A stretch of 64,000 nucleotides of DNA from Sphingobacterium corticibacterium. GTDB taxonomy: Bacteria; Bacteroidota; Bacteroidia; Sphingobacteriales; Sphingobacteriaceae. Position 1 is the stretch's first letter. Each line of letters opens with the position of its first letter. The stretch lies in the NCBI RefSeq assembly GCF_004208525.1, contig NZ_SGIT01000005.1, positions 124,001 through 188,000 on the forward strand. The letters are read 5' to 3'. A model generated the notes under the pieces. That model saw only the letters and a program-made list of their open reading frames with translations. It searched no databases and had not been told where the DNA came from. Made by a program: the position numbers and the translations under genes. Below are positions 44,330 to 54,123 of this stretch, in pieces.

Positions 44330-46552
44330 TTAAACCTTTTCACTTTCCAGCACCTTTTGCCCCAGCTTTATATCGGGGTACGAATAATCTTCACCGAGTA
44401 TCATCTTGATCTCCGAAGAAGACTTCCCGTCATTTTTACGCAATACCTCCAATAGCACCTCCAGTTTTGCGCTGTCTATTAAATCTTCCGCTTCCACTTC
44501 ATTTCCTACAAAATGAATGAGGTGCCCGTATATCGTACCAACCACCATACCACGCTTCTGCGCGATATCATCCACACTCAATCCGTCCAGGAACAAATCT
44601 AAGGAAATTGCTTTGGTATCTTTTTCCACACCCTCCTCCTCTGCTTCCTTAACTTCGCTATCCTTCGTCTTTTCCTGTTGACTGAGCGTCTGTACATGTA
44701 AAGACAGATCACCTTCCTGCGTCAATATATCTGCAATCGTCAGGCAATGTGCGAGCTGTTCCTTCTTGCGCCTGAAATCCAATAGTATGGACCGTAGCTC
44801 TTGTACATATTTTTTGGTACGTTTTTTAATCGTCCATGCTTCGATATGTTCCTGCATAGTCAGCAGCACCTCCTCGTCAAGCCGAGGTAAGAACCAAGCT
44901 ACCGCCGCTTTTGTGCGTTCGCAAATCTTACCATAATCCAATGCTTCCTTATCGCGCAACATGCTATATAATAAGGTAACGAACTTATTCGCCACTTTCT
45001 CCTGCTCCTTTAATATCCCGGAAAGATTGCCTAGGTATTCCAACGCAGCCTCTTTACTGTCGATATTCCGTTTTCCTAAAGATGCTATGAGTTCATCTAC
45101 ACTTTCAACTAAGGTTCCCCAGCGAAAACTTTGCAGCACGATCTGTCCCAAATAATTGCGTTGACACGTTTCCAGAATTTTGGCCACCCCTGCATTGGGT
45201 ATCATCCGCTGCATAAAATCCACTACTTGTGCATCTGTACGGATAGAATGCATCGGAATTTTAGATTTTAATACCAGGCCCTCCAATCCGGTCAGTCTAC
45301 TCAACGCCACGTACACCTGCCCTGCGGCAAACGAAGTTCCCGCATCAATTACAGCCTTATTAAAGGTAAGCCCTTGACTTTTATGTATAGTGATTGCCCA
45401 TGCGAGCCGTAACGGGAATTGGGAAAATGTCCCCATCACCTCTTCCTCGATCTTATCTTCGCCTTTATTATACTTATATCGGATATTCTCCCAGGTCTCG
45501 CGTCGAACCACGACATCATCCGAACCGTCGTTAAAACCGACGACCACTTGGTGGCGATCCAAATTTAATTCCTTAACCGTTCCTATTTTTCCATTAAAGA
45601 ATTTCCGATCTTCTCCACTATCATTTTTAATAAACATAACCTGCGCACCTATTTTCAAGGGGAGCATTTCATCTGCCGGAAAAGAACCCTGTTGAAACTC
45701 ATCTTTCACGACAGCCTGTACGTTATGCATTGTTCCTTTCAGCCTAGTCAGTTCTTCCTGATTAATGGCATCCGCCAATTTATTGTGTGACGTTAAAGTA
45801 ATATATTGTTCTTCTTCATCTGGAGAAAACGCGGGCTGATAGTGACCGTTCAACTTCTCCAAATCGTCTGCGGAACACTTATTATTTCGGATGTTGTTTA
45901 ACAGATCGATAAAATCATTGTCATTCTGCCGATAGATCTTGCTAAGCTCCAAGATAACTGGTGGATGCTCCCGCAATACTTTCGCATCAAAAAAGAACGG
46001 GCTACGATAATGATCACGTAATACCTGCCATTCATGCTCCCGAACAACGGGTGGTAACTGATAAAGATCACCGATAAAAAGCATCTGTACACCTCCAAAC
46101 GGACGCATGTCGCGACGTACCGATTTCAAAATAACATCAATCGCATCCAATGTGTCGGCACGCACCATCGAGACTTCATCAATGACCAATAGCTCCAGCT
46201 CCTGTAAAATAGCACGTCGTTGTCGGGTCAGTTTGATGGTCGAAAATAATCGACTCTTGTTATAGATATGGCTATCCTGTTCGTTCCATTGCAAAGGGTA
46301 ATCTTCGATAAATGTTCCAAACGGCAACCAAAAGAGCGCATGCAGGGTTGTTCCGCCGGCATTCATTGCAGCCACCCCCGTAGGAGCCGTAATCGCCATT
46401 TTCTTGTGGGAGTTTTCCCGAATATATTTTAAAAAGGTAGTTTTACCGGTACCTGCTTTACCCGTTAGGAACAAATGTTGGTTTGTTTGATTCACAAAAG
46501 AAACTGCCTGCAAAAAAGCTTCGTTTTGTTTGTCAAATTTTAACTGTGTCAT
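44330..46552 (-). CDS. Pif1/RecD-like SF1 helicase with C-terminal HTH
   Basis: 740 residues. Walker A LTGKAGTGKTTFLKYI (about 30-45), TAPTGVAAMNAGGTTLHALF (motif Ia, about 55), Walker B LVIDEVSMVRADTLDAID (about 121), motif III GVQMLFIGDLYQLPPV and motif VI AWAITIHKSQGLTFNKAVID (about 397). The C-terminus (about 645-740) carries an HTH_40-like domain (LDLFLDGLSVDDIAQKRGM, VGTIYGHLIHF) like that at the end of some RecQ helicases. Likely handles structured DNA or replication restart. 20 bp before the ATP synthase operon on the same strand. Confidence 0.88.
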   Translation of the reverse strand: MTQLKFDKQNEAFLQAVSFVNQTNQHLFLTGKAGTGKTTFLKYIRENSHKKMAITAPTGVAAMNAGGTTLHALFWLPFGTFIEDYPLQWNEQDSHIYNKSRLFSTIKLTRQRRAILQELELLVIDEVSMVRADTLDAIDVILKSVRRDMRPFGGVQMLFIGDLYQLPPVVREHEWQVLRDHYRSPFFFDAKVLREHPPVILELSKIYRQNDNDFIDLLNNIRNNKCSADDLEKLNGHYQPAFSPDEEEQYITLTSHNKLADAINQEELTRLKGTMHNVQAVVKDEFQQGSFPADEMLPLKIGAQVMFIKNDSGEDRKFFNGKIGTVKELNLDRHQVVVGFNDGSDDVVVRRETWENIRYKYNKGEDKIEEEVMGTFSQFPLRLAWAITIHKSQGLTFNKAVIDAGTSFAAGQVYVALSRLTGLEGLVLKSKIPMHSIRTDAQVVDFMQRMIPNAGVAKILETCQRNYLGQIVLQSFRWGTLVESVDELIASLGKRNIDSKEAALEYLGNLSGILKEQEKVANKFVTLLYSMLRDKEALDYGKICERTKAAVAWFLPRLDEEVLLTMQEHIEAWTIKKRTKKYVQELRSILLDFRRKKEQLAHCLTIADILTQEGDLSLHVQTLSQQEKTKDSEVKEAEEEGVEKDTKAISLDLFLDGLSVDDIAQKRGMVVGTIYGHLIHFVGNEVEAEDLIDSAKLEVLLEVLRKNDGKSSSEIKMILGEDYSYPDIKLGQKVLESEKV

Positions 46553-46769
46553 TGATTTTCTTTTTTGGATTGTTAAGCATGTTACTCAAATGTAAGAAAA
46601 GTTAAGGAGCTTAAAAACATGTATTGTTTAATTTCAAGAAAACTCCTAACTTCACCGCATAAAAACGGTGCTATTTAAGACATAGCTACCAACATTATTA
46701 AAGATGCTTCGTAACCTCAGTATGACAGACGAGCGGATTAGTTTTACAATTACTAACAAATAAACAGAT

Positions 46770-47276
46770 ATGTCAGAACAATACGTTAATAAAGGCGAAT
46801 TATTTAGTCAAATAGAAGAAAAATTAACAGCACAAGGTTTTACTATTGATCATATAGACCAAACCCGCCCTTGGGGAGGTTTCTTTGTTATTGCCGAGGA
46901 ACAGGCACAACAGTTTGCCAACACCTATTTTGATGGATTAGACGTACAAAATCTCAAAATATCCGGCAAATTAAGTCCTAAGATCTTGGTGGTTGCTCCG
47001 GAAAAACGGTTATCCTGGCAATATCACCACCGTCGTGCGGAGATATGGCGTGTTACACAGGGCGAAGTAGGTATTATCACCAGCGCTACGGATGAACAAA
47101 ACGAACTAAAAAAATTAAAGGAGGGTGATGTTATCCGCCTGTCTCAAGGAGAGCGTCACCGTTTAATTGGTTTGAAAACCTACGGTGTAGTAGCTGAAAT
47201 ATGGCAACATACAGACGCCAACAACCCTTCTGATGAGAGCGACATCGTTCGGGTTGAAGATGATTTTGGAAGATAA
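46770..47276 (+). CDS. Cupin protein like the mannose-6-phosphate isomerase C-terminal domain
   Basis: 168 residues. Cupin metal site in SWQYHHRRAEIWRVTQGEVGI (key His-His and Glu, about 89-109) and GDVIRLSQGERHRLIG (about 124). The order matches the type II phosphomannose isomerase half of ManC, without the nucleotidyltransferase half. RPWGGFFVI near 30 is also family-like. Predicted to isomerise or bind a sugar phosphate; not proven. Divergent from the helicase; the 217-bp gap shows only a weak CACCG/CGGTG hairpin. Confidence 0.8.
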   Translation: MSEQYVNKGELFSQIEEKLTAQGFTIDHIDQTRPWGGFFVIAEEQAQQFANTYFDGLDVQNLKISGKLSPKILVVAPEKRLSWQYHHRRAEIWRVTQGEVGIITSATDEQNELKKLKEGDVIRLSQGERHRLIGLKTYGVVAEIWQHTDANNPSDESDIVRVEDDFGR

Positions 47277-47301
47277 GGATTAAACCCAATACCAAAAATA
47301 A

Positions 47302-47339
47302 AATAAACCGATCCGCTACGTAAAGCAGGTCGGTTTATT
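47302..47339. terminator. Hairpin terminator between cupin and DUF3857 genes
   Basis: AATAAACCGA (47302-47311) pairs with TCGGTTTATT (47330-47339), 18-base loop. It lies between two convergent genes. No long T-run follows, so strength is moderate. Confidence 0.6.
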
Positions 47340-47354
47340 ACCTATAGCGGCCCC

Positions 47355-49373
47355 CTACTTACCGCCAAACAATGCTTTAACCGAATCAAAAAAACCAGGC
47401 TTGGCGATTGCTACCCCTAATCCAAACGCACTTTCTTTACCTATTGCCGCATATTTGTCACGCAAGTCGGCGATATCCTCCACCGGCACTTCCACATTCG
47501 AAAGTGGGATATATTCAATCTCTGCCGTAGCACCATACTTATCGATTTTTTTCTTCAAGCTATATTTAAAAAGCCTATAGTCCACATCCATTCGCCTATT
47601 TGTATAGTGATCCTGCATATCTATCGGTTTATCTGAACGGATCGTTATTGAATAACGCTCACTATCATACGAATGCCAGAAACTCACATCTTTCAGCACA
47701 TAATCCTTTAAGTGGTTTTTCAAGATGTTGCCATCATAAAACTTCACGTATTTACGCCCGTCATTGCCCACATAATAGGGTTTATCAATAGTGGCTGTGT
47801 ATAGCGTTACGAAGATATTATTCACTTTATCGTCGCTTACGACAGTCAGCGAAGCATCTTTAAATACCTGGCGCTTATCATTCCCATTTTCACCTTCGAC
47901 AAAATCCATACAGCTGAAAACGAAGTTGTTGGTATTATCTACCACTGCTTTTTTATTGGTGGTCTTCACATAACGGCGCATGCCATTTGCCCGACCGTAG
48001 CGATAGGTGGTTTTTATGGTAATGGTCCCCACCTCATCCTTCACATCCAGCGTAACCTCGTCAAAAATCGAAAAATCAGCACTTTTATAAGGTTCGCGCT
48101 CTTGCAAAACACTATTCGGCTTGATTTCCATATAGTTCAGAAAGCTGATAAACGTACGGTTTTCGAGCGTACCATATTCGTCGCGATACGTAGCATCCAC
48201 AAAATAGTCTTTCTCTTTATGACGCACTTTTACAATCACATGGTTAAAATTAAATAACGATGGCAGATAATATCTCAAATAATAATCCGCGTTGTAATTT
48301 ACCAGCGTAACCGATGAATCAACACCTAAATAATCCAGCACACATTTGAGCAGCACGGTTTTCGCCTTACAATCTCCTTGTTTAAATTCATACGTAACCC
48401 ACGGATCTTGCGGTTTATGACCGTGCATCTCCTCTTCGTTATATATATAACGCACATGGTTCTGTACAAATTCAATCGCCAACTGAATTTTAGCTTCGAG
48501 GTCATCGCCAAGTGCATCCAGTTTAGCAACCAGATCAGGGGCATATTCCAAAAGCGGCTTAGCCGTCAATGCTGTCTCGTAATAAGGCAGCACCAAACCC
48601 AGCAATTCTTCATAAGTACTCTGCGTGACGAAATCAATAAAAGGAAATAGCTCGCGATTAACATCTACCGGATTTAGATAATGCGTATAGCGTAACGAAA
48701 ACGTATCTCCCGATGCGATCACCCCCTCCTCTATGGGCAACAATTCCCCCTGTTCATCACGGAAAAACTGCTTCTTATAAGTAATCGGTTTAGAACGTTT
48801 ATTGATAAAATCAAAGGCATAGCTTCCATACGCCCAATATACGTCGGGACTAGACCATACATATTTTATCAATTCTCTACGTAAAAAATCTTTATCAGTA
48901 AAGGTCAACACGCGGGTATCTTCCACCAAGATAATGTCATAAAGCCGCACATCCTTAATATTAATATTGACTTTCTTCGAACTATTGATGACGCCGTCCA
49001 AACTTTGTCCTTCGTTATCCAGGACCTTAAACGTTGTATCCGGCAATTTATCGATCAGCACACCATCCCGGAGTATGGCAATGCGATGGAAGACCATGTG
49101 TTCGGATGGATAAAGGACAAACTCATTGACAGACGCAAACTCCAATGTACCCGGTTGTTGCACGCTATATGCCATACAATTGTATTCCGCATTCTGTGTA
49201 TCGTCTGTATATTGGATTTTACGTAGGAAATAACAATAATCCTTACCTTCATCATATTGTTGTTGGGAAAAGTCATTTTCCACAATATTAGACAACAATT
49301 CTTCTTCCGATAATGGGGTAGCCCATGCTGCCGGTGCTCCGATTTTGTATTTTTCTTCTAATTCTTGTTCCAT
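47355..49373 (-). CDS. DUF3857/transglutaminase-like protein, apparently not exported
   Basis: 672 residues from the ATG at 49373. DUF3857 (about 20-230) is followed by a transglutaminase-like domain (about 280-400) with the triad visible: Cys in EFKQGDCKAKTVLLKCVL, His in FNHVIVKVRH and Asp in YFVDATYRDEYG, and then a beta-rich C-terminal region (about 420-650). Relatives usually carry a signal peptide; this one starts directly with charged residues (MEQELEEKYKIG) and the longer frame upstream has no plausible signal. Peptidase or cross-linking role is inferred from the fold only. Divergent from the sensor kinase. Confidence 0.8.
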   Translation of the reverse strand: MEQELEEKYKIGAPAAWATPLSEEELLSNIVENDFSQQQYDEGKDYCYFLRKIQYTDDTQNAEYNCMAYSVQQPGTLEFASVNEFVLYPSEHMVFHRIAILRDGVLIDKLPDTTFKVLDNEGQSLDGVINSSKKVNINIKDVRLYDIILVEDTRVLTFTDKDFLRRELIKYVWSSPDVYWAYGSYAFDFINKRSKPITYKKQFFRDEQGELLPIEEGVIASGDTFSLRYTHYLNPVDVNRELFPFIDFVTQSTYEELLGLVLPYYETALTAKPLLEYAPDLVAKLDALGDDLEAKIQLAIEFVQNHVRYIYNEEEMHGHKPQDPWVTYEFKQGDCKAKTVLLKCVLDYLGVDSSVTLVNYNADYYLRYYLPSLFNFNHVIVKVRHKEKDYFVDATYRDEYGTLENRTFISFLNYMEIKPNSVLQEREPYKSADFSIFDEVTLDVKDEVGTITIKTTYRYGRANGMRRYVKTTNKKAVVDNTNNFVFSCMDFVEGENGNDKRQVFKDASLTVVSDDKVNNIFVTLYTATIDKPYYVGNDGRKYVKFYDGNILKNHLKDYVLKDVSFWHSYDSERYSITIRSDKPIDMQDHYTNRRMDVDYRLFKYSLKKKIDKYGATAEIEYIPLSNVEVPVEDIADLRDKYAAIGKESAFGLGVAIAKPGFFDSVKALFGGK

Positions 49374-49393
49374 AAGAAACGATTGGTTTTGGA

Positions 49394-49425
49394 TAAAAAT
49401 AGGAAAAACTTGTCTGAATTCACAA
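49394..49425 (-). promoter_or_regulatory. Minus-strand promoter of the DUF3857 gene
   Basis: On the minus strand TTG (49425-49423), 21 bases, then TATTTTTA (49401-49394, seven of eight to TAnnTTTG), 20 bases before the start codon. The shared operator at 49434-49453 sits just upstream of the TTG. Confidence 0.45.
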
Positions 49426-49433
49426 CCAAAAAA

Positions 49434-49453
49434 AATACCCACTAACGGGTATT
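49434..49453. promoter_or_regulatory. NarL-type 7-2-7 operator upstream of the sensor kinase
   Basis: AATACCC at 49434-49440, six bases ACTAAC, GGGTATT at 49447-49453. Written as TACCCAC-TA-ACGGGTA it fits the NarL/FixJ heptamer pair TACYYMT-N2-AKRRGTA well. A near-copy lies at 58330-58349. It lies between the divergent DUF3857 and kinase promoters. Confidence 0.7.
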
Positions 49454-49482
49454 GGCAACAAGAAATGGTTTCCCTAACTTTG
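49452..49482 (+). promoter_or_regulatory. Promoter of the sensor kinase-response regulator operon
   Basis: TTG at 49452-49454 (overlapping the right operator arm), exactly 20 bases, TAACTTTG at 49475-49482 (full TAnnTTTG match). Start codon 39 bases further. The overlap means that a bound regulator touches the polymerase region directly. Confidence 0.6.
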
Positions 49483-49521
49483 AATAGCATCCGAAAGAAT
49501 TATTAACCTTTCGCAAAAGAA

Positions 49522-52500
49522 ATGAGAAAACGATTCCTCCTGTATCTTATGGTGATCACAGCATGGTTCTCGGGCAACGCACAAACAGCACCCGGTGACA
49601 CACTTGCTGTCCTTCAAATTGCACAGGAAGAAGGTCTCTCCCAATTAGGCGCCACATCGCTACAATTTGATAAAAACGGCTATTTGTGGATCGGTACACA
49701 AAATGGCCTGAACCGTTTCAACGGTCACCAAATGAAAGTCTGGCTCGCCGAGGAAAAAATCAACGATTTTCCGAACGATCTTATCCGGGCAATGCATTAT
49801 GAGAACGACACCCTGTGGATGACCACCCATATGAATGCACTCTGTGCCTACCTTCTGGCCGAAAACAGGTTTATTCATTTTTCCGATCAATTAGATTTTG
49901 AAAACACACCGTCCCTCAAACATAGCTTGGCACTATATGCCGCGTCGGACAATCAATTGCTAATTGGCACGGCCGGTCATTGTTTACTTTTCAACCGGCA
50001 TACGTTAACCTATGAAACCTTACAGATCCCACAACTACTTGAACATGATTTCGTCACCTGTATAGAATCGATTGACGAACGTCACTACTTAATAGGCACA
50101 AATGCCAGTGGTTTATATCTACTAGACCTCCGATCAAAATCCTTATATGCCACCGATTATTTAAAGGCGCTACAAAGGAGACAGATAAACGTCTTGTATA
50201 AACAACCGAGCGGCGATATACTCATCGGGACAGATCGCGGACTATATACATTGGCACCGGATACAAAAGAACTGAAACAAGAAAGTGAGCAGGTTATACG
50301 CGGTATTTATCCTTGGGACGATAATTGCCTATTAATGAGCGGTGCCAGCACAAATTTTCTCGTAACGGAAGGCTGGAAATGGCAAAGATTAACGTTCGTC
50401 GATCATCGCGGAAAAGAATTGGAAGCCGTTATTTTAGCCTATGAACAAGATGCACAAGGCGGAAAATGGTTGGGTACAGAAACGCGGGGTTTGTTTTATT
50501 ACCATCCCTATCAAACCAAATTCAGACCGCAGCTTATCCAGGCAAGCAACGCTCCAAAAAAGGATTTTATCAGCATCTTCAATTTTTTACGATCGGCGAA
50601 CGATTTATGGATGGCCACCGAATTTGGGTTTGTAAAACATCCGTTAAAATCTGCTGATTACAAACTGTACCGAACAGATTTTGTAGGATATACACTCGCC
50701 GAGGATGCCGTAGGCAAAATTTGGGCAGGTGGTTATGACCAAGGTCTTTTGCGCTATAACGCACAAACCGATAAATTTGATCGTATCCCTTTACCTATTG
50801 TGGATCGTGACGTTATCCAGATAACCCCTATCTCTCCCGACACGATATGGATCCACACGTTGGCCAGCGGTATTTATGCGCTCAACATCCACGATCTAAA
50901 AGCAAATCCGGTGGGTCTTTGGGAAAGGCCCATTCTAGGCTCAAGAGCCAGTTATGTAGACCGCAAAGGCAATATATGGATCGGGAGTGAGAATGGTCTC
51001 TATTGCGTCAATCGCGATAGAAACATCACGTATTACGATTCGCTATCCAACGGACGGGTGTTTGCGATCACGGAGGATCAACAGCACATCTGGATCGGTA
51101 CGGCAAAAGGACTAAATAAGCTCCACCCCCGGACCGGAAAAATCACACACTACACGAAACAGACGGGGCTCCCGAACGATTTTATTTACGGCGTGCAAGT
51201 GGATGACAACCACAATATTTGGGTATCGACCAATTACGGTATTTCTATGCTGGATCAACGAACCGAAACATTTAAAAACTATACCGAAGATGACGGGTTG
51301 CAAAACAACGAGTTTAACGGCAAGGCTGCTTACCGCGACAGTTTAGGCAATCTTTATTTTGGCGGAATGAATGGATTTAACATCTTTCATCCAGACAGCA
51401 TCCCGATCAACGTTCATACAGGGCGAACACATATTGAGAATGTGCTCCTCTTCGGAAGACCTATTGCACAAAATATCCTCTACACGGACACACTCGTTTT
51501 TTCGCACGACCAGAACGTTATTACTTTTGACTATGTGAACCTAAACTATTTATGGAGCAAAAAGAACCGGTATCAATTTATGCTGGAAGGGTTCGATAAA
51601 GAATGGCGTCCCGTAACGCGCGACCGCTCCACCACGTATACCAACCTTTCTCCCGGAACCTATACCTTTAAAGTACGTGGAAGCAACAACGAGTTGTTAT
51701 GGGGTGATATAGATGAAATAACGGTCATTATCCGCTCTCCCTGGTATGCTACCACCATTTTCCGAATCGGATTTATTTTGTTTGTATTAGTACTCATCGC
51801 CGGCGGATTTTCCTACAAAACCTATCAGCAACGGCAAACTAACCGCCGGCTGCTCCACATGGTCCAGGAGCGTACCGAAGAACTATCGGAGGCCAACAAA
51901 GCGCTCCACCAGTCATTAGAATTGACACAGCATCAAAAAGAAAATATTTCTTTCCTGATGCAAGAACTCAATCATCGTGTCAAGAATAATCTACAGCTGA
52001 TTACCAGTCTTATCGACATACAAAGTTTTGAAATCAGCGACCAACGTATTCAGGATAAATTGCGCACCCTGCAGTCACGCATTTTTACCGTATCCAAAAT
52101 ACATGATCTCCTCAATGTACGCGATTCAGAACAAGGTGTATATATCAACACCTTTATCGATAACCTTGCACAAGATCTGATTATTTTTTCGGGGCAAGAT
52201 ATCGACTTCCACGCCGACATGGAACAAGTGATACTACCATCAAATAGGTTAACGTATATCGGACTTATCATCAATGAGATGATCACCAACTCCATAAAAC
52301 ACGCCTTTCAAGATCAGCAGACAAATAAAACGATCTATATTCGCCTAGATACCAATGGAGACAACATGATCCTGCGGTATCAGGACAATGGTGTCGGGTT
52401 TAACAAAGACAAAATATGGGATGCTGGCCACCAAGGAATGAACCTCATCCATTTACTCATCGCCGAACTAAAAGGTACGATTGATTTAGAAATCAACGGC

Positions 52501-52536
52501 GGAACCATATTCATTATCGAACTACCTACAAAATAA
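49522..52536 (+). CDS. Two-component propeller sensor histidine kinase (HisKA_2 type)
   Basis: 1004 residues. Signal peptide (about 1-20), then a periplasmic two-seven-bladed propeller of Reg_prop repeats (for example FDKNGYLWIGTQNGLNRF near 49, NIWIGSENGLY near 487, NIWVSTNYGISML near 570), a Y_Y_Y domain (YQFMLEGFDKEWRPV near 683), one membrane helix (about 747-765), a short coiled coil, a HisKA_2/HWE-type dimerisation motif with the phospho-acceptor His818 in MQELNHRVKNNLQLITSL, and a HATPase (INEMITNSIKHAF near 914, YQDNGVGF near 954). No receiver or AraC domain, so it is a classical kinase, not a hybrid. Partner is the next gene, 8 bp away. Confidence 0.93.
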   Translation: MRKRFLLYLMVITAWFSGNAQTAPGDTLAVLQIAQEEGLSQLGATSLQFDKNGYLWIGTQNGLNRFNGHQMKVWLAEEKINDFPNDLIRAMHYENDTLWMTTHMNALCAYLLAENRFIHFSDQLDFENTPSLKHSLALYAASDNQLLIGTAGHCLLFNRHTLTYETLQIPQLLEHDFVTCIESIDERHYLIGTNASGLYLLDLRSKSLYATDYLKALQRRQINVLYKQPSGDILIGTDRGLYTLAPDTKELKQESEQVIRGIYPWDDNCLLMSGASTNFLVTEGWKWQRLTFVDHRGKELEAVILAYEQDAQGGKWLGTETRGLFYYHPYQTKFRPQLIQASNAPKKDFISIFNFLRSANDLWMATEFGFVKHPLKSADYKLYRTDFVGYTLAEDAVGKIWAGGYDQGLLRYNAQTDKFDRIPLPIVDRDVIQITPISPDTIWIHTLASGIYALNIHDLKANPVGLWERPILGSRASYVDRKGNIWIGSENGLYCVNRDRNITYYDSLSNGRVFAITEDQQHIWIGTAKGLNKLHPRTGKITHYTKQTGLPNDFIYGVQVDDNHNIWVSTNYGISMLDQRTETFKNYTEDDGLQNNEFNGKAAYRDSLGNLYFGGMNGFNIFHPDSIPINVHTGRTHIENVLLFGRPIAQNILYTDTLVFSHDQNVITFDYVNLNYLWSKKNRYQFMLEGFDKEWRPVTRDRSTTYTNLSPGTYTFKVRGSNNELLWGDIDEITVIIRSPWYATTIFRIGFILFVLVLIAGGFSYKTYQQRQTNRRLLHMVQERTEELSEANKALHQSLELTQHQKENISFLMQELNHRVKNNLQLITSLIDIQSFEISDQRIQDKLRTLQSRIFTVSKIHDLLNVRDSEQGVYINTFIDNLAQDLIIFSGQDIDFHADMEQVILPSNRLTYIGLIINEMITNSIKHAFQDQQTNKTIYIRLDTNGDNMILRYQDNGVGFNKDKIWDAGHQGMNLIHLLIAELKGTIDLEINGGTIFIIELPTK

Positions 52537-52544
52537 CAAAAGCC

Positions 52545-53147
52545 ATGGAAACCAACATATTAATACTAGAAGATGAAATCATCATTGCGCGGAGCATCAA
52601 ACTTCATTTGGAGACAAATGGTTACGCTGCCGAAATGGCAACGAGTCCAGAGGAAGCCATGAAGCTATTGGAACAACAATCGTTCGATTTAGTACTCAGC
52701 GATATTAACCTCCGCCATGCTATTGATGGTATTAGCTTTGCGAAGCAGTTTATCCCGGAGCGCACACCCGTCGTATTTCTTACGGCCTATTCTGATCTTC
52801 AAACGCTACAAAAAGCAGAGCTCGTCATGCCTTATGCCTACCTTCTCAAACCTTTCCACAAGGAACAGCTGCTGCTCACCATTAATCTCTCCATTGCACA
52901 TGCGCGAAAAAAGGTGCTACCGTCATCGATAGCTATTAACGGCAACAACGAGGAAATTACCTTAAGCGCAAGAGAAATAGAAGTCGTACAACTCGTCGCT
53001 CAAGGAAAAACCACGACCGAAATTGCCCATCAACTTTGTATAAGCCCGGAAACGGTTGCTACCCATCGCAAAAAAATTACGCGGAAAACAAAATGCAAAA
53101 ACGTCGTCGAGCTGATTGCACTCGCCGTGGATAAAGGTTGGTTGTAA
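52545..53147 (+). CDS. NarL/FixJ-type response regulator
   Basis: 200 residues. CheY-like receiver with acidic pocket Glu9-Asp10-Glu11 (ILEDEI), phospho-acceptor Asp53 in LVLSDINLRH, Thr80 and Lys102 (YLLKPFH). C-terminal GerE/LuxR HTH (about 137-200): LSAREIEVVQLVAQGKTTTEIAHQL then SPETVATHRKKITRK. Partner of the kinase. DNA-binding class fits the 7-2-7 sites at 49434 and 58330. Confidence 0.93.
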   Translation: METNILILEDEIIIARSIKLHLETNGYAAEMATSPEEAMKLLEQQSFDLVLSDINLRHAIDGISFAKQFIPERTPVVFLTAYSDLQTLQKAELVMPYAYLLKPFHKEQLLLTINLSIAHARKKVLPSSIAINGNNEEITLSAREIEVVQLVAQGKTTTEIAHQLCISPETVATHRKKITRKTKCKNVVELIALAVDKGWL

Positions 53148-53195
53148 CTTATTGTATTTTTTATTACTTTTGAGAAGTATCAACGTAAAACCATT

Positions 53196-54098
53196 ATGAC
53201 AAATTTGCTCAACAACTACAAACTTTTACCTAGAAGAGTAATGATCAGTGTATTCACCGATCTCTTTAAAATCTTACCTGAACTAATTGAGGAGTTAACA
53301 CCACAAGGATGGGAAAAAAGTGTATATCATGCATTATTCCATCTCAACGCGAGAGAATATTTTTTTGAGAAGCTCTATTACAAGGTTATCGACCATAACT
53401 TTGAAGTGCAGTTCGGAACAGACTCCCGCATTCAAAAAACAGGCGTTCTTTCGGATAATCCATCCGAGGAAGAAATCTGGGAGTGGTTAAATGCGATTGG
53501 CCCTATCAAAGCGCATTACAAGAAGGAACCCTATAGCCCTGAACTGGAACTGGCCTCTTTACTTTCGGAAACGCTCGTTTTTATATCGAGTTGCCTTTAT
53601 TTTCAATCCAAGGATTCCGATCTTTGGTTAGAAGTACATCCGGAAGTTGCCGGTAATGCTGCTGCGATCGTTGCCCGTGATTTAGAAATATTTGAAGGAT
53701 CCTCTTATATGCAGTTCCCAAAGATATATTGGTATAAACGGATGTTGATTCACAATGTGAAATGGCTTCCTCTTATGAAAATAATTATACGGGCATTCCA
53801 AAAAACCGAATATTCCCTCGTATATGTTGACACAGAACTTTTACACATTATAGATGAACACCTCCATGCGGATCATGAAGCACCCAACAAGATTCCTAAC
53901 TACAAAAATAAGGAGCACTACCGGCTGGGTATAACCAGTGACCCCGATATAGATGAGGTGTTTGATAACACCGCGAGAGAATTGCCATCGGAAGCTGTTG
54001 TGGCGTATTTCGATGTGTATGGCGATTGGCCTCCGGGCTACCCGCCCACCAAGGAAGAATATTTTGCCTTGTATAACAAATTGGAGGGTAAGGGGTAG
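53196..54098 (+). CDS. Uncharacterised 300-residue protein
   Basis: No family recognised. Soluble, no signal peptide, rich in aromatic and acidic residues; mostly helical in the first two thirds, with segments such as ILPELIEELTPQGWEKSVYHALFHLNAREYFFE region (about 27-59) and a C-terminal Pro-rich stretch (YGDWPPGYPPTKEEYFALY, about 275). 48 bp after the response regulator on the same strand, so probably part of that operon, and followed by a hairpin. Function unknown. Confidence 0.7.
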   Translation: MTNLLNNYKLLPRRVMISVFTDLFKILPELIEELTPQGWEKSVYHALFHLNAREYFFEKLYYKVIDHNFEVQFGTDSRIQKTGVLSDNPSEEEIWEWLNAIGPIKAHYKKEPYSPELELASLLSETLVFISSCLYFQSKDSDLWLEVHPEVAGNAAAIVARDLEIFEGSSYMQFPKIYWYKRMLIHNVKWLPLMKIIIRAFQKTEYSLVYVDTELLHIIDEHLHADHEAPNKIPNYKNKEHYRLGITSDPDIDEVFDNTARELPSEAVVAYFDVYGDWPPGYPPTKEEYFALYNKLEGKG

Positions 54099-54123
54099 AC
54101 GGTCGCGAGAAGTGGAATATAGC

